A DNA stretch of 64,000 nucleotides from the NCBI RefSeq assembly GCF_007994135.1, contig NZ_VLKF01000001.1:124001-188000 (forward strand). Direction: 5' to 3'. Of this stretch, positions 1-10,480 are shown piece by piece. Position numbers and translations under genes: made by a program. Each line of letters starts with the position of its first letter. Position 1 is the stretch's first letter. Origin of the DNA: Modestobacter roseus. Its GTDB lineage: Bacteria; Actinomycetota; Actinomycetes; Mycobacteriales; Geodermatophilaceae. The notes beneath the pieces are model-generated. The model saw only the letters and a list, made by a program, of their open reading frames with translations, had not been told where the DNA came from and searched no databases.

Positions 1-51
1 GGCCTCGCCCCCGTCGCCCGGGCCGCCCTGACCACCGGGCGCAGCCGGTGA
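1..51 (+). CDS. 3' end of an upstream gene (partial)
   Basis: Only the last 16 codons are visible. They read in frame from base 1 to a TGA at 49-51 and end GLAPVARAALTTGRSR. The stop overlaps the GTG start of the next gene by four bases (GTGA), so the two are probably translationally coupled in one operon. The product cannot be named from so short a tail. Confidence 0.55.
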   Translation, partial: GLAPVARAALTTGRSR

Positions 52-806
52 CCGACTCGCCCTTCGGGTCCCCGGCCGGGCTGCTGCGCCGGCTCGTGCG
101 CACCGAGGTCGATCCCGACGACGTCCGCGACGCCGTGGACCACCTGGCCGGGACCGCGCCGCTGCCGGGGCTGCGGCTCTCGGTCGCCGACGGGCCGCGC
201 GGGGAGCTCCTGGTCGTCGAGGAGGCCGGCCGGACGAGCCGGGTGCTGATCGGTGAGCTCGCCGCGCAGATGACCCGGGCACGCGTCGCCGGCACCCCCG
301 ACGAGGTGCTGGCCGCGCTGCGCCGCTGGCTGGACCACCGGCCCGTGCCCGACGCGGTTGCCGCCGCGGCCGGGGTGGCCGTCCTCGACTGGGCCGAGGG
401 ACGCGCCGGCGCGCTGGGCTGGCGGGTGGTGGTCCGGCGGGCCGGCCTGCTGGTGCCCTGGCGCCCGTCCCGGAACGCGTCGCTGCCCGACGTGCACCAC
501 ACCCGCTCGGCCGCCTGGGACCGGTCGCTCGCCGTGGAGGGAGCGCTGCGGGTCGAGGGGCCGGTGGGCCTGTGGACCACCACGAGCGTCCCCGGCGCCG
601 ACTCCGCCGTCCTCGTCGCCCCCGGCCGGTTGCTGGGCGAGATGCGGGCGCGCGGCATGCGGGTGCGCGACGTGCACGCGGTGGTGACGCCGGGGCGCCC
701 GGTCGCCTGCGCGGAGGCGGGCGTGGCCCGCCGGCTGGTGGCCGAGGCGGCCGACCTGAGCGTCGTCCTGCCCTGGCGGCGCATCCCCGACCTCGGCTGG
801 AGCTGA
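48..806 (+). CDS. conserved hypothetical protein, 252 aa
   Basis: The protein starts at GTG 48, overlapping the upstream stop by four bases, and ends TGA at 806. I do not recognise its family. It has no signal peptide, no membrane segment and no cysteine pattern suggesting a metal site. It is a soluble alpha/beta-looking protein with many short hydrophobic stretches, for example VAVLDW and WRVVVRRAGLLVPW near the middle, and a conserved-looking tail ending in PWRRIPDLGWS. Codon use is typical of the window. The next gene converges on it, with its stop at 828, leaving about 20 bases between them. Confidence 0.7.
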   Translation: MTDSPFGSPAGLLRRLVRTEVDPDDVRDAVDHLAGTAPLPGLRLSVADGPRGELLVVEEAGRTSRVLIGELAAQMTRARVAGTPDEVLAALRRWLDHRPVPDAVAAAAGVAVLDWAEGRAGALGWRVVVRRAGLLVPWRPSRNASLPDVHHTRSAAWDRSLAVEGALRVEGPVGLWTTTSVPGADSAVLVAPGRLLGEMRARGMRVRDVHAVVTPGRPVACAEAGVARRLVAEAADLSVVLPWRRIPDLGWS

Positions 807-827
807 CCGCACCTCCCGCCGGCCCGG

Positions 828-2828
828 TCAGGCCAGGGCGCCGTACTCCCAGTGCCAGGGCTCGGGGTTGCTGCCGCCGGCCTGCGCCCAGTCGGGGTGC
901 ACCCAGCCCCAGCGGCCGGCGTTCGCCTGCATCCAGGCGCTCTGCACCGTGCCGAAGCGGTTGATCCCGCCGCACAGGTCGACCGCCAGGGCCCAGCCGT
1001 GGTTGGACGTGCCCGGGACCGCGGTGATCCGCGGCTTGCGCGCGTGGGCGTCGATCTGCGCGCTCAGCGACCGGTAGGAGTCGGTGATGCACAGCGGGCC
1101 GCCGAAGGTGGCCTGGTAGGCCGCGGACATCGCGGTGTAGGCAGCCGCCGCGTCGCAGCGCAGGCGGTGCGGGTAGCCGATCGAGCACAGCTGGTCGGCC
1201 GGGATGCGCCCGTTGGCGAACCCGCCCCAGGCCGGGTCGACGGGTGCCCGGTCGCTGCCCGGTGCCGGCACCGGGGCGCTGCAGGTGGGCGCGGTGGGTG
1301 AGGCGGCCGGCAGCGGCGCCGGGGTGCCGGTCGGCACGGTGACCCGGACGGCGGCGCGCAGGTCCGGGACCTCGCGCACCGCGACCTGCCAGCGGTCGGC
1401 GGAGGCGGACAGCACGCTGCGGCCACCGACGTAGATGCCCACGTCGTCCACCGTGGTGCCGCCGACGGTGGTGAACACCAGGTCGCCGACCTGCAGCTGC
1501 CCCTCGGGCACGGGGGTGCCCTGCGCCCACTGGGCGGCCGGTGCGGCCGGCAGGCCGAAGCCGCCGTGGGCCCAGACGGCGGAGGTGAAGCCGCCGCAGT
1601 CGAACCCGTCGGGGCCGCTCCGCCCGGGCAGGTAGGGCCGGCCCAGCAGGGCGAACCCGGCGCTGACCGCCGCGACCGTCTCGGCGGGCAGCACGGTGAT
1701 CGTCGAGCCGGCGGCGTAGGTCAGGGCGACGCCGGGCACCGGAGTGCCGGCGGCGTCCCGGAGGGCGGCCAGGCCGGTCGGCAGCGAGTCGGGGTCGGCC
1801 AGCTCGGCGGCGGCGGGCGGCGTGACGCCGGCGACGGCGAGCCGGGTCAGGTACTCCTGCCAGCCGGTCACGGCGGCGGCGTTGTCGGCCGCCTGCGCGG
1901 GGCTGGCGGTGGCGCCGGCCGACCCGGCCCAGGACGCGGCGGTGAGCGGGTCCAGGTCGGTGACCAGAGCCCGCACCTCGGCCAGCACCTCGCCGGACTC
2001 CCGTCGCGCCTCGGCGGCGCGTGCCTCGGCCGCGGTGGCGGCGTCGGTGTACTCCGCGGCCCGCACGGCAGCCGAGGCGACCCGCGCCACCCGGGCGTCC
2101 CGGTCGTCGGTGAGCTGCTCGGCGAGGCCCTGGGCGTGCAGCACGTCGCCGGTGGTGCCGGGGGAGTGGAGCGAGAGCTGGGCCAGCGGCCAGCGCTCGT
2201 CGGCGCTGCGCTGGTAGGCGGCCGTGGCGATCTCGCCGACGGCGACCCGGTCGGCGGCGACCTCGGCCAGCACGGCTGCCCCGGCGTCCCGGGCCTGCTG
2301 GGCCTGGGCGGCATGGCGCGCGGCGGTGTCGGCGGCGGTCCGGTAGCGGGCGGCGGCGTCGGCGAGCTCGGTGGCGGTGCCGGGTGCCTGTGCCTGGCCG
2401 GCGACCTGGCCGGCCTCGGTCGGCGGCTGGGCGATCGAGCCCAGCAGCGCGACGATCGTGGCGGTGGCCCCGGTGACCACGGCCAGCCGCCGCCACCACA
2501 GCCGCAGGGACCGGCGGGCGGGAGGCTTTCCGGGGGACCGGCGGGCACCGGCGGGGCGGGGGCGGCCCGAGGTCCGGGGCCGCCCGGTGCCGGGGTTCCG
2601 GCGCTGAGCGGTGGGACGGGGCCGGTGGCCCCGGCGGGGCGGCCGGTGCGGTTGCCGGGGACGGGGCGCTGACGGGGGCTCTGGGCGCGAGGCCGTGGCG
2701 CAGCGGACTGCGCGCGCGGTGCGGGCACCGGGGTCCCCCTCGGGTCGTCGGCCGGGTCGTCGGGCCGCCGGGTGGCGACCTGCTCCGATCCCATCGACGT
2801 CCCCCGCCGGGGGGTGGAGGGTCCTCAC
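828..2828 (-). CDS. bifunctional cell-wall enzyme: NlpC/P60-like plus M15 (VanY-like) peptidase
   Basis: Numbered on the 666-residue frame. An Arg/Pro-rich N-terminus is followed by one membrane segment (about 114-134), an Ala-rich coiled coil (150-290), an NlpC/P60 domain (385-495) and a C-terminal M15 D-Ala-D-Ala carboxypeptidase-type domain (535-666). The M15 zinc site is intact: SNHGWALAVD (His610, Asp617) and EPWHWEY (His659). In the P60 domain the nucleophile is present (GFDCGG, Cys411). However, the usual His of the H-V-G-I-Y motif is Asp462 (DDVGIYVGG), so this domain may be inactive. The only in-frame start before the membrane segment is GTG 2828, which lacks a ribosome site. ATG 2794 has a GGGGG ribosome-site-like stretch but lies in another frame, so a one-base frameshift in the Pro-rich N-terminus is likely. 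The IS110 element sits just upstream. Confidence 0.8.
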   Translation of the reverse strand: MRTLHPPAGDVDGIGAGRHPAARRPGRRPEGDPGARTARAVRCATASRPEPPSAPRPRQPHRPPRRGHRPRPTAQRRNPGTGRPRTSGRPRPAGARRSPGKPPARRSLRLWWRRLAVVTGATATIVALLGSIAQPPTEAGQVAGQAQAPGTATELADAAARYRTAADTAARHAAQAQQARDAGAAVLAEVAADRVAVGEIATAAYQRSADERWPLAQLSLHSPGTTGDVLHAQGLAEQLTDDRDARVARVASAAVRAAEYTDAATAAEARAAEARRESGEVLAEVRALVTDLDPLTAASWAGSAGATASPAQAADNAAAVTGWQEYLTRLAVAGVTPPAAAELADPDSLPTGLAALRDAAGTPVPGVALTYAAGSTITVLPAETVAAVSAGFALLGRPYLPGRSGPDGFDCGGFTSAVWAHGGFGLPAAPAAQWAQGTPVPEGQLQVGDLVFTTVGGTTVDDVGIYVGGRSVLSASADRWQVAVREVPDLRAAVRVTVPTGTPAPLPAASPTAPTCSAPVPAPGSDRAPVDPAWGGFANGRIPADQLCSIGYPHRLRCDAAAAYTAMSAAYQATFGGPLCITDSYRSLSAQIDAHARKPRITAVPGTSNHGWALAVDLCGGINRFGTVQSAWMQANAGRWGWVHPDWAQAGGSNPEPWHWEYGALA

Positions 2829-2881
2829 GCGTTCGGGGGGTGCACCTCACCCCATCGGGGGGGGTGTCCCTATGGGTCCGG

Positions 2882-4078
2882 TCAAGCCGGTCGGGCGGAC
2901 CGGGTCTCGTAGAGGGTGCCTTCGCGGAGCATGGCGAACAGGACGTCGACTCGGCGTCGGGCCAGGCAGATGAGGGCGGCGTTGTGTCGTTTCCCGGCGG
3001 CGCGCTTGCGGTCGTAGTAGGCCCGTGAGGTTGGGTCGGCCAGGGCGGCGAAGGCGGAGAGGAACAGTGCCCGCTTGAGCTGCTTGTTGCCTCCCTGGGG
3101 CGGGTGCTCGCCGCGGATCGAGGAGCCCGAGCGGCGGGTGACCGGCGCCAGGCCGGCGTAGGCAGCCAAGTGCCCGGAGGTCGGGAAGGCGCTGCCGTCA
3201 CCGACTTCGAGCAGGATGCGGGCTGCGGTCCTGACCCCCACGCCGGGCATCGAGGTCAGGACCTTGGCAAGAGGGTGGGCATCGAGGATCCCTTCCACTT
3301 CCTCGGCGATCTGCCGCCGTTGGGTGAGCACTTGGGCCAGGGATTCGGCCAGCCGCGGCAGCACCTTCTCCGCGGCTGCGCTGCCGGGAACGACCACTGT
3401 CTGCTCGTCGAGTGCGGCGAGCAGGTCGGTGACCAGTTGCTCGCCAGCGCGGGGTGCGGCCTTGCGGGCAACGGTGATCAGTCGCCGCTTGCCGGCTGCG
3501 CGAAGTCCGGCGGGGCCGCCGAAACGGGAGAGCAACTCCAGCACGACCGTGGTGCTCACTCGAGGACCGAGCACTCGCTCGGCGGCGGGGTGGATCTGGG
3601 TGAGCAGCCCGCGGATGCGGTTGCTCAGCCGGGTGGCCTCGGCGGCCTGGTCATCGTCGAATCCGATCAGCACGCCGAGCTCGGCCAGCACTTCTTCACC
3701 GGGATCAACCTGGCGCAGTGTGCGCGGCATGGTCCGGGCGGCCTCGGCGATGACGTAGGCGTCCCGGGCGTCGGTCTTGGCCGACCCCGGGTGCAGGTCC
3801 GCGATCCGGCGCATCGCCAGCCCGGGCAGGTAGGCGACCTGGCATCCCACGTCCCGGGCGACCGCGATCGGCAGCGCACCGATTGTGGCCGGCTGATCCA
3901 CGACCACCAGCACGTCGCCGTGAACCTGCAGGCCGGTGAACAGTTGGCGCAACCGCTGCTCGTCTTGCGGTAGCGCCCCGTCGTGCAGCCGCTTCCCGTC
4001 AGGGTCCAGTGCCACCGCGTGATGGGTGCCTTTGCCGACGTCCAACCCGCAGAAGATCGCGTAGCCGAGATCGCTCAT
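2882..4078 (-). CDS. IS110-family transposase (RNA-guided recombinase), 398 aa
   Basis: This recombinase joins a circular or donor IS end junction to a target under guidance of a bridge RNA. The N-terminal RuvC-like DEDD_Tnp_IS110 domain shows GLDVGK (Asp13), VVDQP (Asp61, where many members have Glu) and KTDARDA (Asp103, Asp106). A helical linker spans about residues 140-265. The C-terminal Transposase_20 domain begins at SMPGVGVRTAARIL (about 276) and carries the serine region APVTRRSGSS (Ser317-Ser320) followed by GNKQLKRAL. Length and layout fit an intact member. ATG 4078 is preceded by a GGGAGG ribosome site. The frame is unbroken, so the element may still be active. Confidence 0.96.
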   Translation of the reverse strand: MSDLGYAIFCGLDVGKGTHHAVALDPDGKRLHDGALPQDEQRLRQLFTGLQVHGDVLVVVDQPATIGALPIAVARDVGCQVAYLPGLAMRRIADLHPGSAKTDARDAYVIAEAARTMPRTLRQVDPGEEVLAELGVLIGFDDDQAAEATRLSNRIRGLLTQIHPAAERVLGPRVSTTVVLELLSRFGGPAGLRAAGKRRLITVARKAAPRAGEQLVTDLLAALDEQTVVVPGSAAAEKVLPRLAESLAQVLTQRRQIAEEVEGILDAHPLAKVLTSMPGVGVRTAARILLEVGDGSAFPTSGHLAAYAGLAPVTRRSGSSIRGEHPPQGGNKQLKRALFLSAFAALADPTSRAYYDRKRAAGKRHNAALICLARRRVDVLFAMLREGTLYETRSARPA

Positions 4079-4118
4079 CGATGTGCCTCCCGCACCGATG
4101 CCCGTCCTGGCCAGTCGA

Positions 4119-4285
4119 GCACCGGTTGCCGGCAGCCACGTTACGAAGACCTACCCGAAGGCAGCCATGTCCCTATCAGCGGTCCACCAGTGCCACCAGG
4201 CCCGGTGACAACACCCCCCGGATCATCAACGACAGGGGCAGTCAGTCATGCCGGACCTGGTGACCAGGAGCCCCCTCAGCGGGGA
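4119..4285 (-). ncRNA. putative IS110 bridge RNA (two-loop guide RNA)
   Basis: Read on the minus strand, upstream of the transposase as in IS621-type elements. First comes a 5' hairpin, CCCC-GCTGA-GGGG (4272-4284). Next is a stem CCAGGTCCGG (4251-4260) pairing over 10 bp, one G-U, with CCGGGCCTGG (4196-4205); it closes a 45-nt target-type loop. Then a stem GCACTGGT (4186-4193) pairs over 8 bp, one G-U, with ACCGGTGC (4119-4126) around a donor-type loop. That loop contains a UUCG tetraloop hairpin, CTGCC-TTCG-GGTAG (4151-4164). To its 5' side ATAGGGACA (4169-4177) is identical to the element right end (2865-2873). To its 3' side GTAACG (4139-4144) is complementary to the left end CGTTAC (4296-4301). 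This is the left/right donor-guide arrangement. RNA ends are inferred. Confidence 0.78.
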
Positions 4286-4325
4286 CGCGAGGAAGGTAAC
4301 GGGGGGGATACCCACACATGACCGA

Positions 4326-4355
4326 GCCCCCGCCGTCCGGGTGGACGACGGGGGC
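4326..4355 (-). terminator. rho-independent-like hairpin downstream of gltA
   Basis: Inverted repeat GCCCCCGCCGTCC / GGACGACGGGGGC with one mismatch and loop GGGT, 26 bases past the gltA stop. There is no T tract, which is common for actinobacterial terminators. It lies just outside the IS110 right boundary, so it belongs to the host. Confidence 0.55.
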
Positions 4356-4380
4356 CGGTGAGGTGTTGGCGCGGGCGGGA

Positions 4381-5682
<1,302 letters not shown>

Positions 5683-5697
5683 CAGCTCTGGACGCTA

Positions 5698-5734
5698 CTG
5701 CCCCGGGCCCCCGGATGGCGTGCCCGGGGGGCAG
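5698..5734 (-). terminator. hairpin between fumC and gltA
   Basis: CTGCCCCGGGC (5698-5708) pairs with GCCCGGGGGGCAG (5722-5734), with a one-base bulge. It lies downstream of fumC and immediately upstream of the gltA start. It could terminate fumC transcription or attenuate read-through into gltA. Confidence 0.4.
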
Positions 5735-5793
5735 GAATCCTGCGCGTGGCACACCATCCGGGTCGCTCGTCCGGGGTGGGTCTCCCGGCTGGG

Positions 5794-7188
<1,395 letters not shown>

Positions 7189-7365
7189 GGTGCGCTCCCG
7201 GTGTGGTGTGGATGCTGACAGCTCGCGCCAGCGACCCTAGACACCCCCGGGGACGGGGCCGTCCCGGGCGCCTGTGGACAACGGACCGGCCGGGCCGGGT
7301 GAGCGCTCTAGCGTTCCTCGGACCCGACCGGCGCGACGCCGGTCCCGGAAGCCCCGGAGGCCCCC

Positions 7366-7971
7366 TTGTCCGAGCAGCAGCCCCGTCGTCCGCAGTCGCC
7401 GGGGCCAGGCGCCGCCTGGCCGGCCCCCGGCTGGTCGGCGGGTACCGCGGTGCCCGGCGGGGCCTGGCCGGGCTCCCCGGCGCCCGCTCCCCGCGACGCC
7501 CGGCGGGGCGGGCCACCGCTGGTCACGGCCGCGGTCGTCGGCGGCGTCGTCGCGCTGGGCATCGTGCTGGCGGTGGTGCTGGGCGCGTGGGTCGTCCGGT
7601 CGGGCGCCGAGGACCTGGGCCGGGGCATCGGGGCCGGGATGATCGACGCCTCGGCGGCGGCGATGGACGACGCGCTGGCCGACCTCCGGGACGACTACGG
7701 GATGGCCGACCGCGGCCTGGGCATCTTCGGCCCGGACGACTCCGGCCTGGACGCGGCCGAGGTGGAGCAGACGGCCCCGGAGGCGCCCGACGGTCTGGGC
7801 GAGGACCCGGTGCTGGACGCCCTCGCCCAGCGCTGCTTCGACGGCGAGTTCCACACGTGCGACGACCTGTACCAGGAGGCGCCGCTGGACCCGGGGTACG
7901 GGCCGTACGGCCTGACCTGCGGCGGCCGGGTCGCGGAGTACGACGTCTGGACCTGCAGTCAGCTGGACTGA
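7366..7971 (+). CDS. membrane-anchored hypothetical protein, 201 aa
   Basis: Begins at TTG 7366 behind a GGAGG ribosome site. The N-terminal 50 residues are Pro/Gly/Ala-rich and presumably cytoplasmic. One membrane segment follows (about 52-75, VTAAVVGGVVALGIVLAVVL). The rest is an acidic exterior domain whose end has four cysteines (RCFDGEFHTCDD, LTCGG, WTCSQLD). The spacing suggests two disulfides, and this C-terminal block recurs in actinobacterial membrane proteins of unknown role. It is divergent from fumC. No function can be assigned. Confidence 0.75.
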   Translation: MSEQQPRRPQSPGPGAAWPAPGWSAGTAVPGGAWPGSPAPAPRDARRGGPPLVTAAVVGGVVALGIVLAVVLGAWVVRSGAEDLGRGIGAGMIDASAAAMDDALADLRDDYGMADRGLGIFGPDDSGLDAAEVEQTAPEAPDGLGEDPVLDALAQRCFDGEFHTCDDLYQEAPLDPGYGPYGLTCGGRVAEYDVWTCSQLD

Positions 7972-8000
7972 GGCGGGCCGCCGCCCGTTAGGGTCCGGCC

Positions 8001-8651
8001 ATGGCCGAGGACCCAGCTGCCGAGCGTCCCGTCGTCCGTGCGTCGGACGCCGACCGTGAGGCGGTGGTGACCCGGCTGCAGACCGCCGTGGGGGAGGGGC
8101 GGCTGGACCTCGACGAGTTCACCCAGCGGGTCGACGCCGCGTACGCGGCGACGACCACCGCCGAGCTCGAGGCGCTGCTGGGCGACCTCCCCGGGCCGGC
8201 GTCGGACGTGCCGGCGGTCGGGGAGATCGTCGGGGAGCGGACCACCGGCGCCATCGCCACCGTCTTCGGCGACGTGAAGCTGACCCCGGTGATCGGGGTG
8301 CCGGAGCGGGCCAGCACCGTGTTCGGCGACGTCCGGATCGACCTGCGCGGGCTGCGCACCGCCGAGCAGACCGTGCACCTGCAGCTGGGCACGGTCTTCG
8401 GCGACGTCGACGTGATCGTCAGCGAGGGCGTCGCCGCGGAGATCGAGGGCTGGACGGTGTTCGGTGACCGGAAGACCGAGCTGGCGCCGGTGCCCCGGCT
8501 GGCGGGCACGCCCCGGGTGCTGGTCCGCGGCTGGACCGTCTTCGGTGACCTGCGGCTGCGCAGCCTGGCGCCGGGGGAGTCGCCGAGCCGCTGGCGCGCC
8601 GTGATGGACCGGCTCGCCGCCCGCCGCGACCAGCCGCCGCCCCAGGCATAG
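8001..8651 (+). CDS. DUF1707 / LiaF-like cell-envelope response protein, 216 aa
   Basis: Residues 12-65 (RASDADREAVVTRLQTAVGE... LDEFTQRVDAAYAATT) form the DUF1707 domain, a short helical SHOCT-like module. The remainder is a beta-rich repeat domain of the LiaF/DUF4097 type with TVFGD repeated five times at regular spacing, one turn of a beta-helix per repeat. There is no membrane segment, so it probably acts at the cytoplasmic face. Related proteins are linked to cell-wall antibiotic response, but the role here is unproven. The TAG stop lies inside the long terminator stem shared with glpX. Confidence 0.85.
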   Translation: MAEDPAAERPVVRASDADREAVVTRLQTAVGEGRLDLDEFTQRVDAAYAATTTAELEALLGDLPGPASDVPAVGEIVGERTTGAIATVFGDVKLTPVIGVPERASTVFGDVRIDLRGLRTAEQTVHLQLGTVFGDVDVIVSEGVAAEIEGWTVFGDRKTELAPVPRLAGTPRVLVRGWTVFGDLRLRSLAPGESPSRWRAVMDRLAARRDQPPPQA

Positions 8652-8704
8652 GAAGCTCTGCACCCGGTTTCCCGGCCGGGAACCGGGTGCAGAGCTTCCT
8701 ATGC
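8646..8704. terminator. bidirectional terminator with a 24-bp perfect stem holding both stop codons
   Basis: The arm at 8646-8669 (starts GCATAGGAAGCTCTGC) is the exact reverse complement of 8681-8704. The loop is T plus CCCGGCCGGG, which is itself self-complementary. The TAG stop of the DUF1707 gene (8649-8651) and the TAG stop of glpX (8699-8701, minus strand) fall at mirror positions inside the two arms. It serves both convergent genes and has no T tract. Confidence 0.75.
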
Positions 8705-9757
8705 CTCGTCGTCCTCGCCGAAGGGCACTGCCGAGTACTCGTTGAGCTTGGCCAGCGAGTGCAGGCTGTCGATCGAGCGGATGGTGCCCGACCGCGACCG
8801 CATCACCAGCGACTGCGTGGTGGCACCACCGGAGCGGTACTGGACGCCGCGCAGCAGCTCGCCGTCGGTGATCCCGGTGGCGACGAAGAAGACGTCGCCC
8901 TGCACCAGGTCGTCGATGGTCAGCACCCGGTCCAGGTCGTGCCCGGCGTCGAGCGCCCGCTGCCGCTCGGCGTCGTCGCGGGGCCACAGCCGGCCCTGCA
9001 GCGCGCCGCCCATGCACTTGAGCGCGCAGGCGGTGATGATCCCCTCCGGGGTGCCGCCGATGCCCATCAGCAGGTCGACGCCGGTGCCCTCCCGGGCGGC
9101 CGCGATGGCCCCGGCGACGTCGCCGTCGGTGATGAACTTGATCCGGGCGCCGGCCTCCCGCACCTCGCTCACCAGCTGCTCGTGGCGCGGGCGGTCGAGG
9201 ATGCACACGGTCACGTCGCCGACCGAGCTGCGCTTGGCCTTGGCGACCTTGCGGATGTTCTCCGCGACCGGCGCGGTGATGTCGACGACGTCGGCCGCGG
9301 CCGGCCCGGTGGCGATCTTGTCCATGTAGAAGACGGCCGACGGGTCGTACATGGCGCCGCGGTCGGCGACGGCCATCACCGCGATCGCGTTGGGCATGCC
9401 CTTGGCCATCAGCGTGGTGCCGTCGATCGGGTCGACGGCGACGTCGTAGTCGTTGCCCCAGCCGTCGCCGACGTGCTCGCCGTTGTAGAGCATCGGCGCC
9501 TCGTCCTTCTCGCCCTCGCCGATGACGACGACGCCGCGCATGTGGACGCTGCCGATCAGCGCGCGCATGGCGTCGACCGCCGCGCCGTCGCCGCCGTTCT
9601 TGTCGCCCCGGCCGACCCACCGGCCGGCCGCCAGCGCGGCGGCCTCGGTGACCCGCACCAGCTCCAGGGCCAGGTTGCGGTCGGGGGCCGGGCGGTCGGC
9701 GCGGAGTGTCGAGGGCGGCCGGACCGGTAGCGGGCCGTCGGGCACGGGCAGGGACAC
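8699..9757 (-). CDS. glpX: class II fructose-1,6-bisphosphatase, 352 aa
   Basis: Hydrolyses fructose-1,6-bisphosphate to fructose-6-phosphate, the essential gluconeogenic step in actinobacteria lacking class I FBPase. Metal and substrate motifs are present: [19 protein letters not shown] near residues 85-95, and GIGGTPEG. The frame stays open upstream to 10096, but GTG 9757 follows an AGGAGG ribosome site and gives the family length of about 350 residues. The upstream gene, DUF4245, is divergent, as in mycobacteria (Rv1099c/Rv1100). Confidence 0.95.
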   Translation of the reverse strand: MSLPVPDGPLPVRPPSTLRADRPAPDRNLALELVRVTEAAALAAGRWVGRGDKNGGDGAAVDAMRALIGSVHMRGVVVIGEGEKDEAPMLYNGEHVGDGWGNDYDVAVDPIDGTTLMAKGMPNAIAVMAVADRGAMYDPSAVFYMDKIATGPAAADVVDITAPVAENIRKVAKAKRSSVGDVTVCILDRPRHEQLVSEVREAGARIKFITDGDVAGAIAAAREGTGVDLLMGIGGTPEGIITACALKCMGGALQGRLWPRDDAERQRALDAGHDLDRVLTIDDLVQGDVFFVATGITDGELLRGVQYRSGGATTQSLVMRSRSGTIRSIDSLHSLAKLNEYSAVPFGEDDEA

Positions 9758-9824
9758 GGGACCTCCTGACGTCCGCACGGCGCCGTGCGGCGGGGTGGTG
9801 GAACGGTGCTGCGATCCTAGGGGC

Positions 9825-10478
9825 ATGCCCGAGAACGGCCAGGACGGCGAGCACCGCACCCCGACCACCGACGACGCCGCCGCGCCATCCGCCCCCACGG
9901 CCACCGCAGCCGCTGCTCCCGGGCCGTCCGCCGCCGGGGCGAGCGCGCCGCCGGTCGACCGGATGCAGCGGTTCACCCCGGCGAACATGATCCGCTCGCT
10001 GCTGCCCCTGGTGGCGGTCTGCCTGGTGATCGTCGGGGTCACCGCGCTGCGCCAGAACCCGGAGGACCCGATCCGGGAGGTGGAGATCGCCGGCACGGTG
10101 GCGCGCGCCGCGACCGCCGCCGGTCACCCGCTGCCGGTGCCGCAGGGCCTGCCCGACGCGTGGCGGCCGACGAGCGTGCGCGGCGACCTGGAGGCGCCGG
10201 TGACGCTGCAGATCGGCTGGTACACCCCCGGGGAGGAGTACGCCGGGTTCGTGGTGAGCGACGACCCCGACGCCGACCCGCTCACCGACGTGCTGGACGG
10301 CGCGACCGGCGGCAGCCCCACCGAGGTGGACGGCGAGACCTGGCAGCGGCTGACCAGCGAGCGCGGGGAGACGGTGCTGACCCGCACCGACGGCCCTTCG
10401 ACCCTGCTGGTGACCGGGTCGGCGACCGACGCGGAGCTGGAGCAGCTGGCCGCCGCCGTGGAGCCGCTCGACCCCTGA
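9825..10478 (+). CDS. DUF4245 family membrane protein, 217 aa
   Basis: An Ala/Pro-rich cytoplasmic N-terminus of about 45 residues precedes [20 protein letters not shown] and a single membrane helix (about 57-78). A periplasm-facing domain follows with the DUF4245 pattern ([11 protein letters not shown], then [17 protein letters not shown], and [12 protein letters not shown]). The function of the family is unknown; in actinobacteria it sits divergent from glpX, as here. ATG 9825 was chosen because it starts just after the divergent promoter region; the longer frame would overlap glpX. Confidence 0.85.
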   Translation: MPENGQDGEHRTPTTDDAAAPSAPTATAAAAPGPSAAGASAPPVDRMQRFTPANMIRSLLPLVAVCLVIVGVTALRQNPEDPIREVEIAGTVARAATAAGHPLPVPQGLPDAWRPTSVRGDLEAPVTLQIGWYTPGEEYAGFVVSDDPDADPLTDVLDGATGGSPTEVDGETWQRLTSERGETVLTRTDGPSTLLVTGSATDAELEQLAAAVEPLDP

Positions 10479-10480
10479 GG

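Larger units (their letters stand above)
2865..4307 (-). mobile_element. IS110-family insertion sequence, about 1.44 kb
   Basis: The element holds one transposase gene and a non-coding 5' end of about 229 bases that encodes a bridge RNA. Ends are inferred from C tracts on the transposase strand: G8 on the plus strand at 2857-2864 and G7 at 4301-4307. The exchange point within these tracts cannot be placed exactly. There are no terminal inverted repeats, as is usual for this family. The right end is short: 17 bases from the tract to the transposase stop. It inserted between the gltA terminator and the start of the P60/M15 gene, only 37-70 bases upstream of that gene and in the same orientation, so it has probably replaced the native promoter. 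Confidence 0.85.

Noticed and set aside
3104-3973. 289-residue plus-strand frame in the IS
   Set aside because: Antisense to the intact transposase; no family features.
4196-4260. Exact left target guide in the bridge RNA
   Set aside because: TGCCCC in the target loop only loosely resembles the flank ending in TATCCCC; because the core is a C-tract the register cannot be settled, so no left target guide is claimed.
2857-4307. Terminal inverted repeats or target-site duplication for the IS
   Set aside because: The G-tracts at both ends are the same orientation and are better explained as the shared core/target of an IS110-type exchange; no inverted repeats were found.
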